A stretch of DNA of 64,000 bases from JAMXLO01 sp963818775 (GCA_963818775.1 CAWFUF010000033.1:66028-130027), one strand, 5' to 3'; shown: positions 36,448 to 45,856, counted from the first letter of the stretch. Numbers and translations: made by a program. The notes: a model not told the origin generated them from the letters alone.

Positions 36448-37449
36448 ATGCTCGCCAACATTCCAGCCACCCAGACCGTGATCGAAATCAGCAAGGCCGG
36501 CGGACCCGAGGTGCTGGTGCCTGCAACACGTCCCGTGCCGGAGCCGAAGGCAGGCGAGGTGCTGATACGAATAGCGGCCGGCGGGGTCAATCGAGCCGAC
36601 TGCCTCCAGCGCATGGGCCGCTATCCGATGCCGCCTGGAGCGCCGGACATCCCCGGGCTGGAATGCTCCGGCACCATCGTAAAGCGCGGCGACGCGGTCA
36701 CGCAGTGGCAGGACGGCGATCAGGTCTGCGCGCTGATGATCGGCGACGGCTACGGCGAGTATGCCGCGGTTCCCGCGGTGCAGTGCCTGCCGGTGCCTCA
36801 GGATGTCGACCTGATCGACGCCGGCGGACTGCCGGAGACGTTCTGCACTGTCTGGACCAACGTGTTCGATCGGATGCATCTCCAGCCCGGCGAGACGTTC
36901 CTGATCCAGGGCGGCTCCAGCGGCATCGGCGTCACCTCCATACAGCTTGCTAAGGCGTGGGGCTGCAAGGTGCTCGCCACCGCCGGCTCTGACGCGAAAT
37001 GCGCTGCCTGCCGCGGGTTCGGCGCCGATGTCGCGATCAACTATCGCACGCAGGATTTTGTCGCGGTGGGCAAGGAGTTCACCGGCGAGCGCGGCGTCGA
37101 TGCGATCCTCGACATGGTCGGCGGCCACTACATCCCACGCGAGATCGAACTGCTCGCACACGAGGGGCGGCTGTGCTTTGTCGCGCTCATGGGCGGCACG
37201 CTGGTGGAAGCGGATTTCGGCGCGATCCAGCGCAAGCACCTGACCGTCACCGGCTCGACGCTGCGTTCACGCAGCGTGGTGCAGAAGGCGGCGATCATCG
37301 GCGCGTTGCGCGAGAAGGTGTGGCCGATGTGGGCGGAGCACAAACTGCGGCCATTCACCTATCGCCGTTTCCCCCTGCGTGAGGCCGCGGAGGCGCACCG
37401 TCTGATGGAATCGTCAGAGCACATCGGCAAGATCCTGCTGGTGCCCTGA
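36448..37449 (+). CDS. NAD(P)H-quinone oxidoreductase (QOR/PIG3-type MDR protein)
   Basis: 333 residues from ATG 36448 with GGGAGGA upstream. MDR superfamily: IRIAAGGVNRADCLQRMGRY, ECSGTIV, NADPH-binding LIQGGSSGIGVTSIQLAKAW, VLATAGSDAKCAACRGFGAD, VDAILDMVGGHYIPREIELL, and the C-terminal HRLMESSEHIGKILL. No zinc ligands, as in quinone reductases (PIG3 type). The longer frame back to 36292 overlaps the divergent membrane-protein gene. Confidence 0.92.
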   Translation: MLANIPATQTVIEISKAGGPEVLVPATRPVPEPKAGEVLIRIAAGGVNRADCLQRMGRYPMPPGAPDIPGLECSGTIVKRGDAVTQWQDGDQVCALMIGDGYGEYAAVPAVQCLPVPQDVDLIDAGGLPETFCTVWTNVFDRMHLQPGETFLIQGGSSGIGVTSIQLAKAWGCKVLATAGSDAKCAACRGFGADVAINYRTQDFVAVGKEFTGERGVDAILDMVGGHYIPREIELLAHEGRLCFVALMGGTLVEADFGAIQRKHLTVTGSTLRSRSVVQKAAIIGALREKVWPMWAEHKLRPFTYRRFPLREAAEAHRLMESSEHIGKILLVP

Positions 37450-37581
37450 ATCCATGGTTTGTGCGGCCACGGCGTCATGAACAAAAACGGGTGAACACGC
37501 ACGCTCTGCTGGCATCCTGAGCCAATCCGCTCCATCACTGGTGGAAACCGGTTCAACGGTCGGATAGGGAGCGAAACAGCC

Positions 37582-38952
37582 ATGCTGGAAGTCGGTGTGT
37601 TCCATAACGGTGCGTCCAGCCTGCCGGTCATCACCACCAAGGACGGCGTCACGCTCAACGACGGTTCGCTTGCGCAGGTGCATCAGGCCGCGCAGGAGAC
37701 GCTGGTGAACCAGGTGCGACAGGGCATCCTGGCAGAGAAGTTGGGCTTTCAGTCGTTCTGGCTCACCGAGCACCACTTCCAGCCGGAAGGCGCGGAGATG
37801 AGCCCCAACCCACTGATGGTGCAGACGGCCATCGCAGCCAACACCAGACGCATCCGGCTGGGCCAGGCGGCCAACATCATTGTCTGGCACCATCCCGTGC
37901 GCCTGGCCGAACAGATCGCGACGCTCGACGTGATCAGCGGTGGCCGGGTGGAATGCGGCATCGGCCGCGGCTATCAGCCGCGCGAGAACGAAACCCTCGG
38001 ACGGCCGTACGGCTCGACGATCCAGGACCAGGAGCGCAACCGCAAGTCCTTCGAGGAGGCCGTCGCGATCCTGAAGAAGTGCTGGACCGAGCCGTCCTTC
38101 TCGCATCACGGCGAGAACTTCTCGATCCCGCCCACCTACACGAAGTGGAACCACAAGCAGACCATTGCCTATTTTCAGATGGACAAGGTCGAGCGCCGTC
38201 TGGAAGACGTGCTGTCACTCGGCGATCCCGACATGTATTCCGCGGGCAATCCGGTGCAGGCCACCACGACCACGCTGAAGGAACTTCAGGTCTTCCCGCA
38301 GCCCATTCAAAAACCGCATCCGCAGCTCTGGGAGCCGTTGACCAGTGCGCGATCGCTCAAGTGGGCGGCGGAGCACGGGATCAACGGCGTCATGATCGCG
38401 GAGCCGAACGATCGGCTGCGGCGCAATATCGAAATATACCATGAGGCGGCAGAGAAGGCGGGCTGGCCCGACATGCTCAATCGTGGAAGCTGCAAGTTCG
38501 GCTGGGACGCGGCAAAGCGGCGCGGCATCATGACCAGCCGCTATATCCACATCACCAGACCCGGTCGCGAGAAACAGGCGCTCGAACGTGCGGCGCGCGC
38601 GATCGAGCTGCAGTTCGACTATTACGGCCCGTTCGGCTTCGGCGCGGTGGTAGCGCGGCTCAACGAGCCGATGTTCGATCTGAATAAGAAGGTCACCGCG
38701 GACATGCTGCGCGACCGCGAGATCGCCATCCACGGCTCCAAGCAGTTCGTCATCGACAAGATCATGAAGATGCGACACGAGTGCGGCTACGAGGATTTCT
38801 GCTTCATGGGCTGGTTCGAGCTCGGCGGTTTCGATGCGAAGGAGATCGAAGAGCAGATGCAGATGTTCGCCGAGGAGGTGATGCCGGTGATCGCCAGCGA
38901 ATGCGGCGGGAAGGTGGAACTGCCGGTGCGTGGGCTCGATCTCTCGGTCTGA
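37582..38952 (+). CDS. LLM-class flavin-dependent oxidoreductase (luciferase-like)
   Basis: 456 residues. LGFQSFWLTEHHFQPEGAEM, ANTRRIRLGQAANIIVWHHP, LDVISGGRVECGIGRGYQPR and EAVAILKKCWTEPSFSHHGE are the luciferase-like monooxygenase signatures for an F420/FMN-dependent enzyme. An insertion near 190-260 makes it longer than the ~350-residue norm. It would oxidise an unknown substrate with FMN and O2. Followed 11 bp later by an esterase gene, so they are probably coexpressed. Confidence 0.9.
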   Translation: MLEVGVFHNGASSLPVITTKDGVTLNDGSLAQVHQAAQETLVNQVRQGILAEKLGFQSFWLTEHHFQPEGAEMSPNPLMVQTAIAANTRRIRLGQAANIIVWHHPVRLAEQIATLDVISGGRVECGIGRGYQPRENETLGRPYGSTIQDQERNRKSFEEAVAILKKCWTEPSFSHHGENFSIPPTYTKWNHKQTIAYFQMDKVERRLEDVLSLGDPDMYSAGNPVQATTTTLKELQVFPQPIQKPHPQLWEPLTSARSLKWAAEHGINGVMIAEPNDRLRRNIEIYHEAAEKAGWPDMLNRGSCKFGWDAAKRRGIMTSRYIHITRPGREKQALERAARAIELQFDYYGPFGFGAVVARLNEPMFDLNKKVTADMLRDREIAIHGSKQFVIDKIMKMRHECGYEDFCFMGWFELGGFDAKEIEEQMQMFAEEVMPVIASECGGKVELPVRGLDLSV

Positions 38953-38963
38953 AGGAGCCGACA

Positions 38964-39878
38964 ATGGCAAGCAAGCAATCCGAGGAGCTCAAGACGCTAT
39001 ACCGCGGCTGGGTCGCCGCAATGCAGGCTGATCCGGAGATGCCGCTTGACGAGCTGCGGCGAAGATTCGAGCACTGGGGCGACATCACTGGCGAACCTGG
39101 CGGCGTCGACTACATCGAGACGGATGCGGGAGGCGTCCCCTCCATGTGGGCTACGCCGAAAGGCTGTCCGGAGTCACGGGTGCTGCTGTGCGCGCACGGT
39201 GGTGGCTACGTCGTCGGCTCGATGTACACACACCGCAAGGCGTACGGCCATGTCGCGAAGGCGGTGGGCTGCCGCGCACTGATCGTGAACTATGGCCGCG
39301 CGCCGGAGAACATCCACCCCGGTCCCGTCGACGACATGGTGAAAGCCTACAAGTGGCTGCTCGACCAGGGCATCCAGTCCGACCACATTGCGTTCATCGG
39401 TGATTCCGCCGGTGGCGGGCTTGCCGTCACGACGGTCCTGCGTGCGCGCGAGAGGGGACTGCCGCTTCCCGGCGCGACGATGCCGCTCTCGCCATGGCTC
39501 GACATGGACGCACGCGGCGAGACGTTCGAGACCAACCGCGATCGGGACGTGCTGGTGTCCCGTGATGTCATCGCGACCATGGCTGGCACGTTCCTGGGCG
39601 AGGGCGGCAGTCGCAACGACCCGCTCGCCAATCCGCTGCACGCCGAGCTTCGCGGCCTGCCCCCGATGTATATACAGACCGGCGCGGACGAGACTCTGCT
39701 GAGCGACAGCCGAGACCTCGCAGATTTGGCGCGCAGGTCGGACGTCGAAGTAACTCTGGAGGTCGTGCCAGAAATGCAGCACGTCTTCCAGTTCCTCGCC
39801 GGCGTCGCGCCCGAAGCCGATGCGGCGATCGCGCGGCTGGCGAACTGGGTGCGTCCGCACCTCGGGCTCGGTGGATGA
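38964..39878 (+). CDS. Alpha/beta hydrolase, hormone-sensitive-lipase-like esterase
   Basis: 304 residues from ATG 38964 with AAGGAG upstream. HGGGYVVGSMYTHRKAYG carries the HSL oxyanion-hole HGGG, the nucleophile is in AFIGDSAGGGLAVTTVLRAR (GDSAG), the acid in IQTGADETLLSDSRDLA and the base His in PEMQHVFQFLAG. Carboxylesterase acting on short acyl esters. Coupled to the LLM oxidoreductase, suggesting a shared catabolic route. Confidence 0.92.
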   Translation: MASKQSEELKTLYRGWVAAMQADPEMPLDELRRRFEHWGDITGEPGGVDYIETDAGGVPSMWATPKGCPESRVLLCAHGGGYVVGSMYTHRKAYGHVAKAVGCRALIVNYGRAPENIHPGPVDDMVKAYKWLLDQGIQSDHIAFIGDSAGGGLAVTTVLRARERGLPLPGATMPLSPWLDMDARGETFETNRDRDVLVSRDVIATMAGTFLGEGGSRNDPLANPLHAELRGLPPMYIQTGADETLLSDSRDLADLARRSDVEVTLEVVPEMQHVFQFLAGVAPEADAAIARLANWVRPHLGLGG

Positions 39879-39930
39879 GAGATGGCCTGATCAGGACTGG
39901 CATCGCCAGTGCCGTACGGCAGAAGTTGCT

Positions 39931-40060
39931 TTTAACACGGAGAAGCCGAGGCGAGAACCACAGAGGGCCACGGAGAAGGTAATCTTTGCGCTACGCGCGA
40001 AGCGCAATTCTTGCTTTCTCCGTGCCCTCCGTGGCTCTCGCCTGTTTTCTCCGTGTTAAA
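39931..40060. repeat. 130-bp imperfect inverted repeat, MITE/REP-like
   Basis: Both ends begin TTTAACACGGAGAA (left 39931-39944; right, reverse complement, 40047-40060). The arms continue alike for about 45 bp (GGCGAGA, CCAC, GAGGG, CACGGAGAA) with a few mismatches and one-base gaps, around a ~40-nt centre. The structure is that of a dispersed non-autonomous palindromic element. It sits 50 bp after the esterase stop, next to the frameshifted SMP-30-like gene. Confidence 0.8.
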
Positions 40061-40119
40061 TTAGAAAAAGCCGCGGCGCACAAGAACCTGTCCCACGAGA
40101 CCGCTGGCCCGCCTCAACG

Positions 40120-41250
40120 CTACATCCCAAGACGATGTGGTGCCGGGAAGATACCGATGCGGTCGGCACGGAACGAACTGACCAAATCCTATGGTCAACC
40201 TCGATCGCACCCGTGCCGGCGCCCATCACGCCGTACACGCCGCTCTTCACCACCGTTGTGAGCTTCATCGTAGTCGGGTTCATGGTATCGATCTTGAATG
40301 GCACGTTGCAGTTCACCGCGCTCGAACTCGAAGCACTCGATCACCTGCTTGACCGATGCATCCTGACCGCCGACCAGGATCATGTGCCCGTTGGGGGACC
40401 AACGCAGATTGTCTGTGAGGAAGCCAGTCGGCACCGTGTCCAGCTGCGGTTTGCCCGTGCCGCGGCCGATGCGCGCCACTTCACGACCTGACCAGACGGC
40501 GACATAAACCTCGTGCCCGTCCGGCGACACGATCACACCGTTCGGCCACGACAGGCCGGCACTCCCCGGCACCTCGGTCCAGCCCTTGCCCGGATGCCAC
40601 TCGTCGAGCGCGCCCACCGGTTTGCCGTTCATCAGCTTGTCCATGCGCTGCGCATCGGTCGGGTCCCACAGGCTGGTCACGATGATGCCGCCATCGGACA
40701 GCGAAGCCACGCCATCGGGCCAGAAGCCCTTCGGTGCGACTACGCAGCCGGTCCAGGTGAAGCCTGGCTTCGCGCCGGACAGATCGACCGCGAACACCTC
40801 CACTGACTCGCGCCCGCCGTGATTGACCGCATACAGCGTCCTGTGCTGCCCGCCGCCTCGCGTCAGATCGAGGCCGTGCGGACCGAACGTCTTCATGTCG
40901 GGCACGCCGGGACAATCGGAATAGCGTGTCTTGTCAGGGCGGATGGCGATGTCGTCTGGCTGCACCTGGGTTACGGTGTCATTGCGCGTATCAAACAGCT
41001 GCAGATAGCCTTGCTTGCCGGCTCGCGCGAGGTCGCTGCCGATGACCCAATGTGTGCCAGGCACAGGTGCGAAGTCCTCGACGTTGGGTGCGCCGCAGAT
41101 GAACTTCACATCGCCAGCCGGTGCACAATCGCTTGCCGTCGCCGCGACCGCGGGTTTCAAATGCGCCGACCAGATCGCGGCACCGATGACGAAACTCAGC
41201 GCACCACGCACCGCTAATGTGCAGAGGCGCACGAAAATCATTCCTGGCAT
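40120..41250 (-). pseudogene. SMP-30/gluconolactonase-like exported protein, frameshifted 3' end
   Basis: ATG 41250 gives a signal peptide (LCTLAVRGALSFVIGAAIWS) and a beta-propeller with GTHWVIGSDLARAGKQGYLQ, PHGLDLTRGGGQHRTLYAVN, VAPKGFWPDGVASLSDGGII, SWPNGVIVSPDGHEVYVAVW and LTDNLRWSPNGHMILVGGQD. After CFEFERGELQ near 40310 the frame breaks; another frame continues CNVPFKIDTMNPTTMKLTTV to GTGAIEVDHR, and a third gives DLVSSFRADRIGIFPAPHR with stop at 40120. Two frameshifts remove the last propeller blade. The intact part is ~310 residues and could still fold partly. Confidence 0.7.
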
Positions 41251-41412
41251 TGGTTGCTCCCTTGCTCGGCGGTCCGTGGAGCCGCACAGGAACTGAGCAA
41301 CATGGATCGGCCAAGCCACACGACACACGGACCATTGTGCTTCGTGCAACAGGGCGGTTCGGCCTAGCAATCCGCACAGCGCACGAATGTTCGTGAGCGG
41401 ACGGGGAGCCGC

Positions 41413-42702
41413 CTATGCCGGCTGTGCCGCCTCACGCAACGCCGCGTCATACGCCTCGATCGGCCTTCGCGTCATCGACAGTGTGGCAACGGCGCCGATC
41501 AGCGCTAGCACACCGGCGACTGCGAACGTTCCGTTGAAGCTGCCGGTGAGTCCCACGACATAGCCGGTGACAATCGGCCCCATCATGCCGAACGAGTTGC
41601 CGCCGAGGACGGTGATGCTGGTCACCTTGCCGATGTCGGCCGGGTTACGAACCAGATCCGTCACCAGCGCGAAGTTCAGCGCACTCCCGGCCGCGCCAGT
41701 CGAGCGCGCGACTGCCAGGATCAGCACGATCAGCCAGAGATCGTCGACGAACGGGATCAGCAGAATGCTCGCCGCACTCACCAGCATCACCGCCAGCATC
41801 GACCGCCGCCGGCCAGTGTGCACTGCATGGCGCGATAGCAGCTTGTCGCTGAGCATACCCAGTGCCACGGCGACCACGGTGGCTGCACCAAACGGCACCG
41901 CGGTCAGCATGCCGGCATTCATGACCGACAGGCCCTTCGCGGTCTGCAGGTAGTTCGGCAGCCACGTCAGCAGCATGTAGCCGCCATAGACCTCGCAGCC
42001 CTGTGTCAGGAACAGACCCCACACGCTGCGCAGCGTCAGCAGATGCCAGAGCGACGCAGCGGGCTGCGCGCGGGCCGTCCTCGCCTCGCCATCACGTTGG
42101 GCCAGGATCCTGTCGCGCTCGGCTGGATGCAGCCAACCCACGCGCTCCGGCCGGTCGAATGCGAACAGCCACGCCGCGAGCCATACGAAGCCGATGCAGC
42201 CGGCCACGAAGAAACCGGCGCGCCAGCCAAGCCAGGCCACAATGGCCGAGACAACCACAGCGCCTATCGCAGGGCCCGCAGCCGCGCCGGCACCGAACAC
42301 CGCATTGGCAAAACCACGCTCGGATGCCGGAAACCATTCGCGGATCACCCGATTACATGCGGGCCAACTCGTCGACTCGCCCATTCCCATCACGATCCGC
42401 GTGGCGGCCATGGAGATGAAACCGGCGGTGAACCCGGTCAGCACAGTCGCTGCGGACCAGATGCCGATCCCCGTAGCATTCACCACCTTGCTACCGAACC
42501 GATCGACCAGCAGACCGACCGGGATCAGACACAACACATACATCCACAGGAAGGACGAGAGCAGCCAGCCCATCTCGACCTTGGTCAGTCCGAATTCCGT
42601 GGCGATCGGCGTCACCGCGACCGACAGCGCGATGCGATCCGTGTAGTTGATCAGCGTCAGCGTGAACAGAAAGACGCAGATCCAAAGCCTGCGATGGTGC
42701 AT
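41413..42702 (-). CDS. MFS transporter, anion:cation symporter type
   Basis: 429 residues from ATG 42702. FTLTLINYTDRIALSVAVTP and IPVGLLVDRFGSKVVNATGI carry the N-terminal MFS signatures; FPASERGFANAVFGAGAAAG and the C-terminal half GGNSFGMMGPIVTGYVVGL fit the ACS family (hexuronate, glucarate, phthalate-type organic anions). Twelve membrane helices expected. It is divergent from the VOC-protein gene, with 82 bp between starts. Substrate unknown. Confidence 0.9.
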   Translation of the reverse strand: MHHRRLWICVFLFTLTLINYTDRIALSVAVTPIATEFGLTKVEMGWLLSSFLWMYVLCLIPVGLLVDRFGSKVVNATGIGIWSAATVLTGFTAGFISMAATRIVMGMGESTSWPACNRVIREWFPASERGFANAVFGAGAAAGPAIGAVVVSAIVAWLGWRAGFFVAGCIGFVWLAAWLFAFDRPERVGWLHPAERDRILAQRDGEARTARAQPAASLWHLLTLRSVWGLFLTQGCEVYGGYMLLTWLPNYLQTAKGLSVMNAGMLTAVPFGAATVVAVALGMLSDKLLSRHAVHTGRRRSMLAVMLVSAASILLIPFVDDLWLIVLILAVARSTGAAGSALNFALVTDLVRNPADIGKVTSITVLGGNSFGMMGPIVTGYVVGLTGSFNGTFAVAGVLALIGAVATLSMTRRPIEAYDAALREAAQPA

Positions 42703-42784
42703 TGCCGTTTCCCCCGCGTCAGCTTGCGAGCAGGCGTGCAGGAGGGCAAGCTGCGCGTGATCGGCCAACTGGAGGAACTCAGCT

Positions 42785-43369
42785 ATGGCAATCGCGGAAG
42801 CCGTCCAGGAACACCCGGCGCTGCTCGCCGAACTGCCGCAGCGTCTGCACCACCACGCCTATGTCGTGCGCGACCAGGAAGTGAACCGTCAGTTCTTCGA
42901 GGACCTGCTGGGCATCCCTCTCGTCGCCACCTGGTGCGAGAAGCACCACAACAGCTGGCTCGGCCGCGATGTCGCGATGTGCCACACCTTCTTCAGCATG
43001 GCCGATGGCGGCGCGCTCGCGTTCTTCGCGTTCGGCGACCCGGAGGTCTACAAGCTTGTGATCGCGGAAAAGCCCCCAGTGGTCGGCAGCTTCGATCACG
43101 TGGCGTTCAAGGTATCGGACCGCACGTATGACGAGATCATCGCGCGGCTACAGCGCACCGGCACGTTATTCCGCGAGAATGACCACGGCTACTGCAAGTC
43201 GGTCTATGCCACGTCACCCGATGGGCTGATCGTGGAGTTCACCGTCGATCCGCCGGGTGTCGAACAGATAGACGCGATCCGGCGCGCCGACGCGCACTCC
43301 GAACTGGCACGTTGGATGGCCGGCGATCACCGCACCAACAACGATCTGCGGCCGCGCGACGGGAAATAA
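42785..43369 (+). CDS. VOC family protein (glyoxalase/extradiol dioxygenase fold)
   Basis: 194 residues. LHHHAYVVRDQEVNRQFFED and LLGIPLVATWCEKHH in the first half, FDHVAFKVSDRTYDEIIARL and KSVYATSPDGLIVEFTVDPP (metal Glu) in the second; the paired beta-alpha-beta-beta-beta units are those of the vicinal oxygen chelate family. Metal ligands likely H24, H84-region His and the late Glu. Substrate unknown. Confidence 0.85.
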   Translation: MAIAEAVQEHPALLAELPQRLHHHAYVVRDQEVNRQFFEDLLGIPLVATWCEKHHNSWLGRDVAMCHTFFSMADGGALAFFAFGDPEVYKLVIAEKPPVVGSFDHVAFKVSDRTYDEIIARLQRTGTLFRENDHGYCKSVYATSPDGLIVEFTVDPPGVEQIDAIRRADAHSELARWMAGDHRTNNDLRPRDGK

Positions 43370-43402
43370 CCGAAACATCTCTCGACCCGCGATTGCTCGT
43401 TC

Positions 43403-43486
43403 CGTCATGCCGACGCAGGTCGGCATCCACGTCTTCTCGTGGTGCGAGCGCCAAAGACGTGGATACCGACCTGCGTCGGCATGACG
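43403..43486. repeat. 84-bp palindromic repeat
   Basis: CGTCATGCCGACGCAGGTCG at the left (43403 on) is matched by its reverse complement at the right end (to 43486); the arms of ~34 bp differ at one base (GGCATCC versus GGTATCC side) and close around CTCGTGGTGCGAGCGCC. The sequence resembles intergenic palindromes found repeatedly in Acetobacteraceae and related genomes. It could act as a transcription terminator for the VOC gene. Confidence 0.8.
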
Positions 43487-43667
43487 TTGGGCGGATCGTG
43501 CGCTGCTTGGCGCAGTTATTTCCCCTGGGTCCTAAGTGGGCAGATGCCGCCCGCTGTAGATGTCATTGACCTGCAGCGTGCCGAGGTGCGCCAATCGTCA
43601 CGGCAATCTCCTGTTATCGCGCCGGCCGCCGATCTTCACTGCACGAAAGTGGGTGGGCAGAGGTATT

Positions 43668-44165
43668 TTACCCCCGCCAGATCCGCACCAGCGGCCCCTC
43701 CGCGCCGGACACCGGATCGGCCGCCGGTAGCTTCACCGCCGCGACGTTGCGCACCACCTCATCGTGCTCCGCCGGATTGCCACGCCGGAGATCTCTCCGA
43801 GCGGTGTTGTCGGGATAGGCGCCGACGATCAGCAGATCGGTGGTCTTGCCCTCATTGCAGTGGCCGACGCCGGCAGGCACCACCACGACATCGCCAGCAC
43901 TGACCTCCAGCACCTGGCCCGCAGGGCCACCGAAACGCACCTTCGCCGAACCGCTCGCCACGCCCAGCACCTCGTGCGCGTCGCTGTGGAAATGGTGGAA
44001 CGGATGCACCGCGTCGCGCCACGCTGCGGGCCATCGGTTGGCCGTGAACAGCCGCTCGATCGCCGCCGGATCGGCCGGCACCGCCTGTCGGTATACCAAC
44101 AGCGGCAGCTTCGAGTTGGGGATCGCGCCATCGTCGGCGAATGTGAAGGTCTGAGGTTCGGTCAT
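43668..44165 (-). CDS. Cupin-domain protein (YjlB-like)
   Basis: 165 residues. HPFHHFHSDAHEVLGVASGS holds the cupin metal-binding His/Glu set and AGDVVVVPAGVGHCNEG the second motif; LLIVGAYPDN and the C-terminal DPVSGAEGPLVRIW complete the YjlB-like pattern. Its ATG overlaps the vapC stop (ATGA, 44162-44165), so it is translated together with the toxin-antitoxin pair, an uncommon arrangement. Function unknown. Confidence 0.85.
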   Translation of the reverse strand: MTEPQTFTFADDGAIPNSKLPLLVYRQAVPADPAAIERLFTANRWPAAWRDAVHPFHHFHSDAHEVLGVASGSAKVRFGGPAGQVLEVSAGDVVVVPAGVGHCNEGKTTDLLIVGAYPDNTARRDLRRGNPAEHDEVVRNVAAVKLPAADPVSGAEGPLVRIWRG

Positions 44166-44536
44166 CTGTATTTCTCCGCTGCTTCGGCAAGTTGTCGGTC
44201 GAGGGTCACCAGTTCGACCTCGAGGGTCCGGGCCAGATGCAGATAGCTGGCATCGTATCCTGTCAACCCGGCGCGCTGGGCAAGAGCAAGCACCGCAGCA
44301 TGGTCAACATCCATTGTCTCGACCCGAATGGTTCTGCGCGTTGCATAGCGCGCGAGCAAGAGCGCGTGGTCGGCACGTGGACGACGCATTTTGGTGATGC
44401 AGATGTTGACGAGTTCGAAGTCAAGCAAAGCAGGTGCGACCAGATCGCAGCCTCGCACCTGAGCTGCGACAAATTCGGCGGACGCCTCGGCGAACATCGC
44501 TACGGCAAGCACGGATGCATCAATGACCTTTATCAC
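44162..44536 (-). CDS. vapC: PIN-domain toxin (VapC-like)
   Basis: 124 residues from GTG 44536. The acidic residues of the PIN active site are in VIKVIDASVLAVAMF (D6), LLDFELVNICITK (Glu) and GLTGYDASYLHLARTL (Asp), with the C-terminal VELVTLDRQLAEAA (Asp). It would cleave RNA when free of its antitoxin. It begins inside the 3' end of the antitoxin gene (17-nt overlap) and its stop overlaps the cupin gene start. Confidence 0.88.
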   Translation of the reverse strand: MIKVIDASVLAVAMFAEASAEFVAAQVRGCDLVAPALLDFELVNICITKMRRPRADHALLLARYATRRTIRVETMDVDHAAVLALAQRAGLTGYDASYLHLARTLEVELVTLDRQLAEAAEKYR

Positions 44537-44774
44537 GGTGCCCGCTATCACGATCCGCCCGCACGATGGCGGCTGTCTCGTCTGGGGCGCGCAAGCCAAG
44601 CCTGCGAGCCTCTGCTACCACTTCATCCACCGTCTGATAGCGGGTCGGCTTCACCGCCTCTTCGATGATCGCCATCAGTTCGCCTTGCAGCGACCGGTGA
44701 TTCCGCGCCGCCCGTTCGCGAAGCCGCTCGACTACATCGTCGGGTGCGTTCTTGATCGACAGGTTGACCGGCAT
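44520..44774 (-). CDS. vapB: Ribbon-helix-helix antitoxin (FitA/VapB-like)
   Basis: 84 residues. MPVNLSIKNAPDDVVERLRE then AARNHRSLQGELMAIIEEAV is the Arc/FitA-type DNA-binding fold; the C-terminal tail (ETAAIVRADRDSGHRDKGH) would occupy the toxin active site. Expected to bind its own promoter and neutralise the VapC product encoded by the overlapping gene. Confidence 0.88.
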   Translation of the reverse strand: MPVNLSIKNAPDDVVERLRERAARNHRSLQGELMAIIEEAVKPTRYQTVDEVVAEARRLGLRAPDETAAIVRADRDSGHRDKGH

Positions 44775-44809
44775 TGTTTGCTCCAGAATAGCTCTGATTT
44801 GGAGCCGAT

Positions 44810-45856
44810 CTAGGATGACAGCCGATCGCCCTCAACCGCATCCTCCGCTTCATCCTCCTCGCCATACCCGACCAGCCGCAGCGCGCGTCCCTTGATGCCG
44901 CGGGTGCCGGCGGCGTGAATCAGCGCCTCCTCGCGGCCATGCGTCACCCAGACCTCCGGCGCGCCGACCTCATCCAGCGTGGCGTTCAGCTCGTCCCAAT
45001 CGGCATGGTCGGAGATCACCAGGGGCAGTTCCACGCCGCGGGACTTGGCGCGTTGCCGCACCCGCATCCAGCCCGACGCCATCGCCACCACGGGGTCCGC
45101 CAGTCGCCGCGCCCACCGGTCGGTGACCGCGGTAGGCGGCGCCAGGACGATCGTCCCCACCAACTCGCCCTTTGCCGCCGCCGTCGCAGGGCGTAGGTCG
45201 CCGAGCGCCACGCCGCACGCCTCGTACACCTGGCACAATACGGACAGCGCGCCGTGCAGCCAGATTGGTCGGTCCCAACCCGCCTGACGCAGCAGCGCGA
45301 TCAGGCGCTGGCACTTGCCGAGGGCGTAACAGCCCACGACGTGGGTCCGATCCGGGAACAAGGCCACACTGGCAAGGAGCCGGCCGATCTCCTGCTCGGG
45401 CGGTGGATGGCGGAATACCGGCAGCGCGAAGGTTGCCTCGGTGACGAACACGTCGCAATGCTCCGGCACGAATCCCACGCATGTCGGATCGGCAGTGCGC
45501 TTGTAGTCGCCACTGACGACCGCCCGCGTACCTTGGTACTCCATCGCCACCTGGGCGCTGCCCAGCACATGCCCCGCAGGCTGCAGCCACAGGTGCACGT
45601 CGCCGACGCGGAGCCTCTCGCCCCAGCCCAGCGCCTGCTGTGTGCCGCCGGCCCGGTCCTCGCCCAGGCGCGCGCGCATCAGCGCCAGAGTGTCCGCACT
45701 GGCGAGCACCGCCTGATGGCCCGGGCGCGCGTGATCGGAGTGCGCGTGGGTAATCACCGCACGGTCCACCGGCCGCAACGGATCGATGAAGAAGCCGCCA
45801 GGCTCGCAGTAGAGGCCCTGCGGCAGGGTCTTCAGCCAGGTCGAGGCATGCGGCAT
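44810..45856 (-). CDS. Ligase-associated DNA exonuclease (metallo-beta-lactamase fold)
   Basis: 348 residues from ATG 45856 (MPHASTWLKTLPQGLYCEPG). Metal motif AVITHAHSDHARPGHQAVLA, then LQPAGHVLGSAQVAMEYQGT, VSGDYKRTADPTCVGFVPEH, and the beta-CASP part VVGCYALGKCQRLIALLRQA, LVISDHADWDELNATLDEVG and VWVTHGREEALIHAAG. It is the exonuclease usually encoded beside an ATP-dependent DNA ligase, a DEXH helicase and PdeM, all linked to DNA-damage tolerance. Here the helicase and PdeM genes lie to the right but no ligase gene is present. Confidence 0.9.
   Translation of the reverse strand: MPHASTWLKTLPQGLYCEPGGFFIDPLRPVDRAVITHAHSDHARPGHQAVLASADTLALMRARLGEDRAGGTQQALGWGERLRVGDVHLWLQPAGHVLGSAQVAMEYQGTRAVVSGDYKRTADPTCVGFVPEHCDVFVTEATFALPVFRHPPPEQEIGRLLASVALFPDRTHVVGCYALGKCQRLIALLRQAGWDRPIWLHGALSVLCQVYEACGVALGDLRPATAAAKGELVGTIVLAPPTAVTDRWARRLADPVVAMASGWMRVRQRAKSRGVELPLVISDHADWDELNATLDEVGAPEVWVTHGREEALIHAAGTRGIKGRALRLVGYGEEDEAEDAVEGDRLSS

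Noticed and set aside
35488..37239. A 583-codon minus-strand frame covering the PH-domain gene and the opposite of the oxidoreductase
   Set aside because: Only its last 154 codons look real; the rest is antisense to the QOR and LLM region and composition is wrong.
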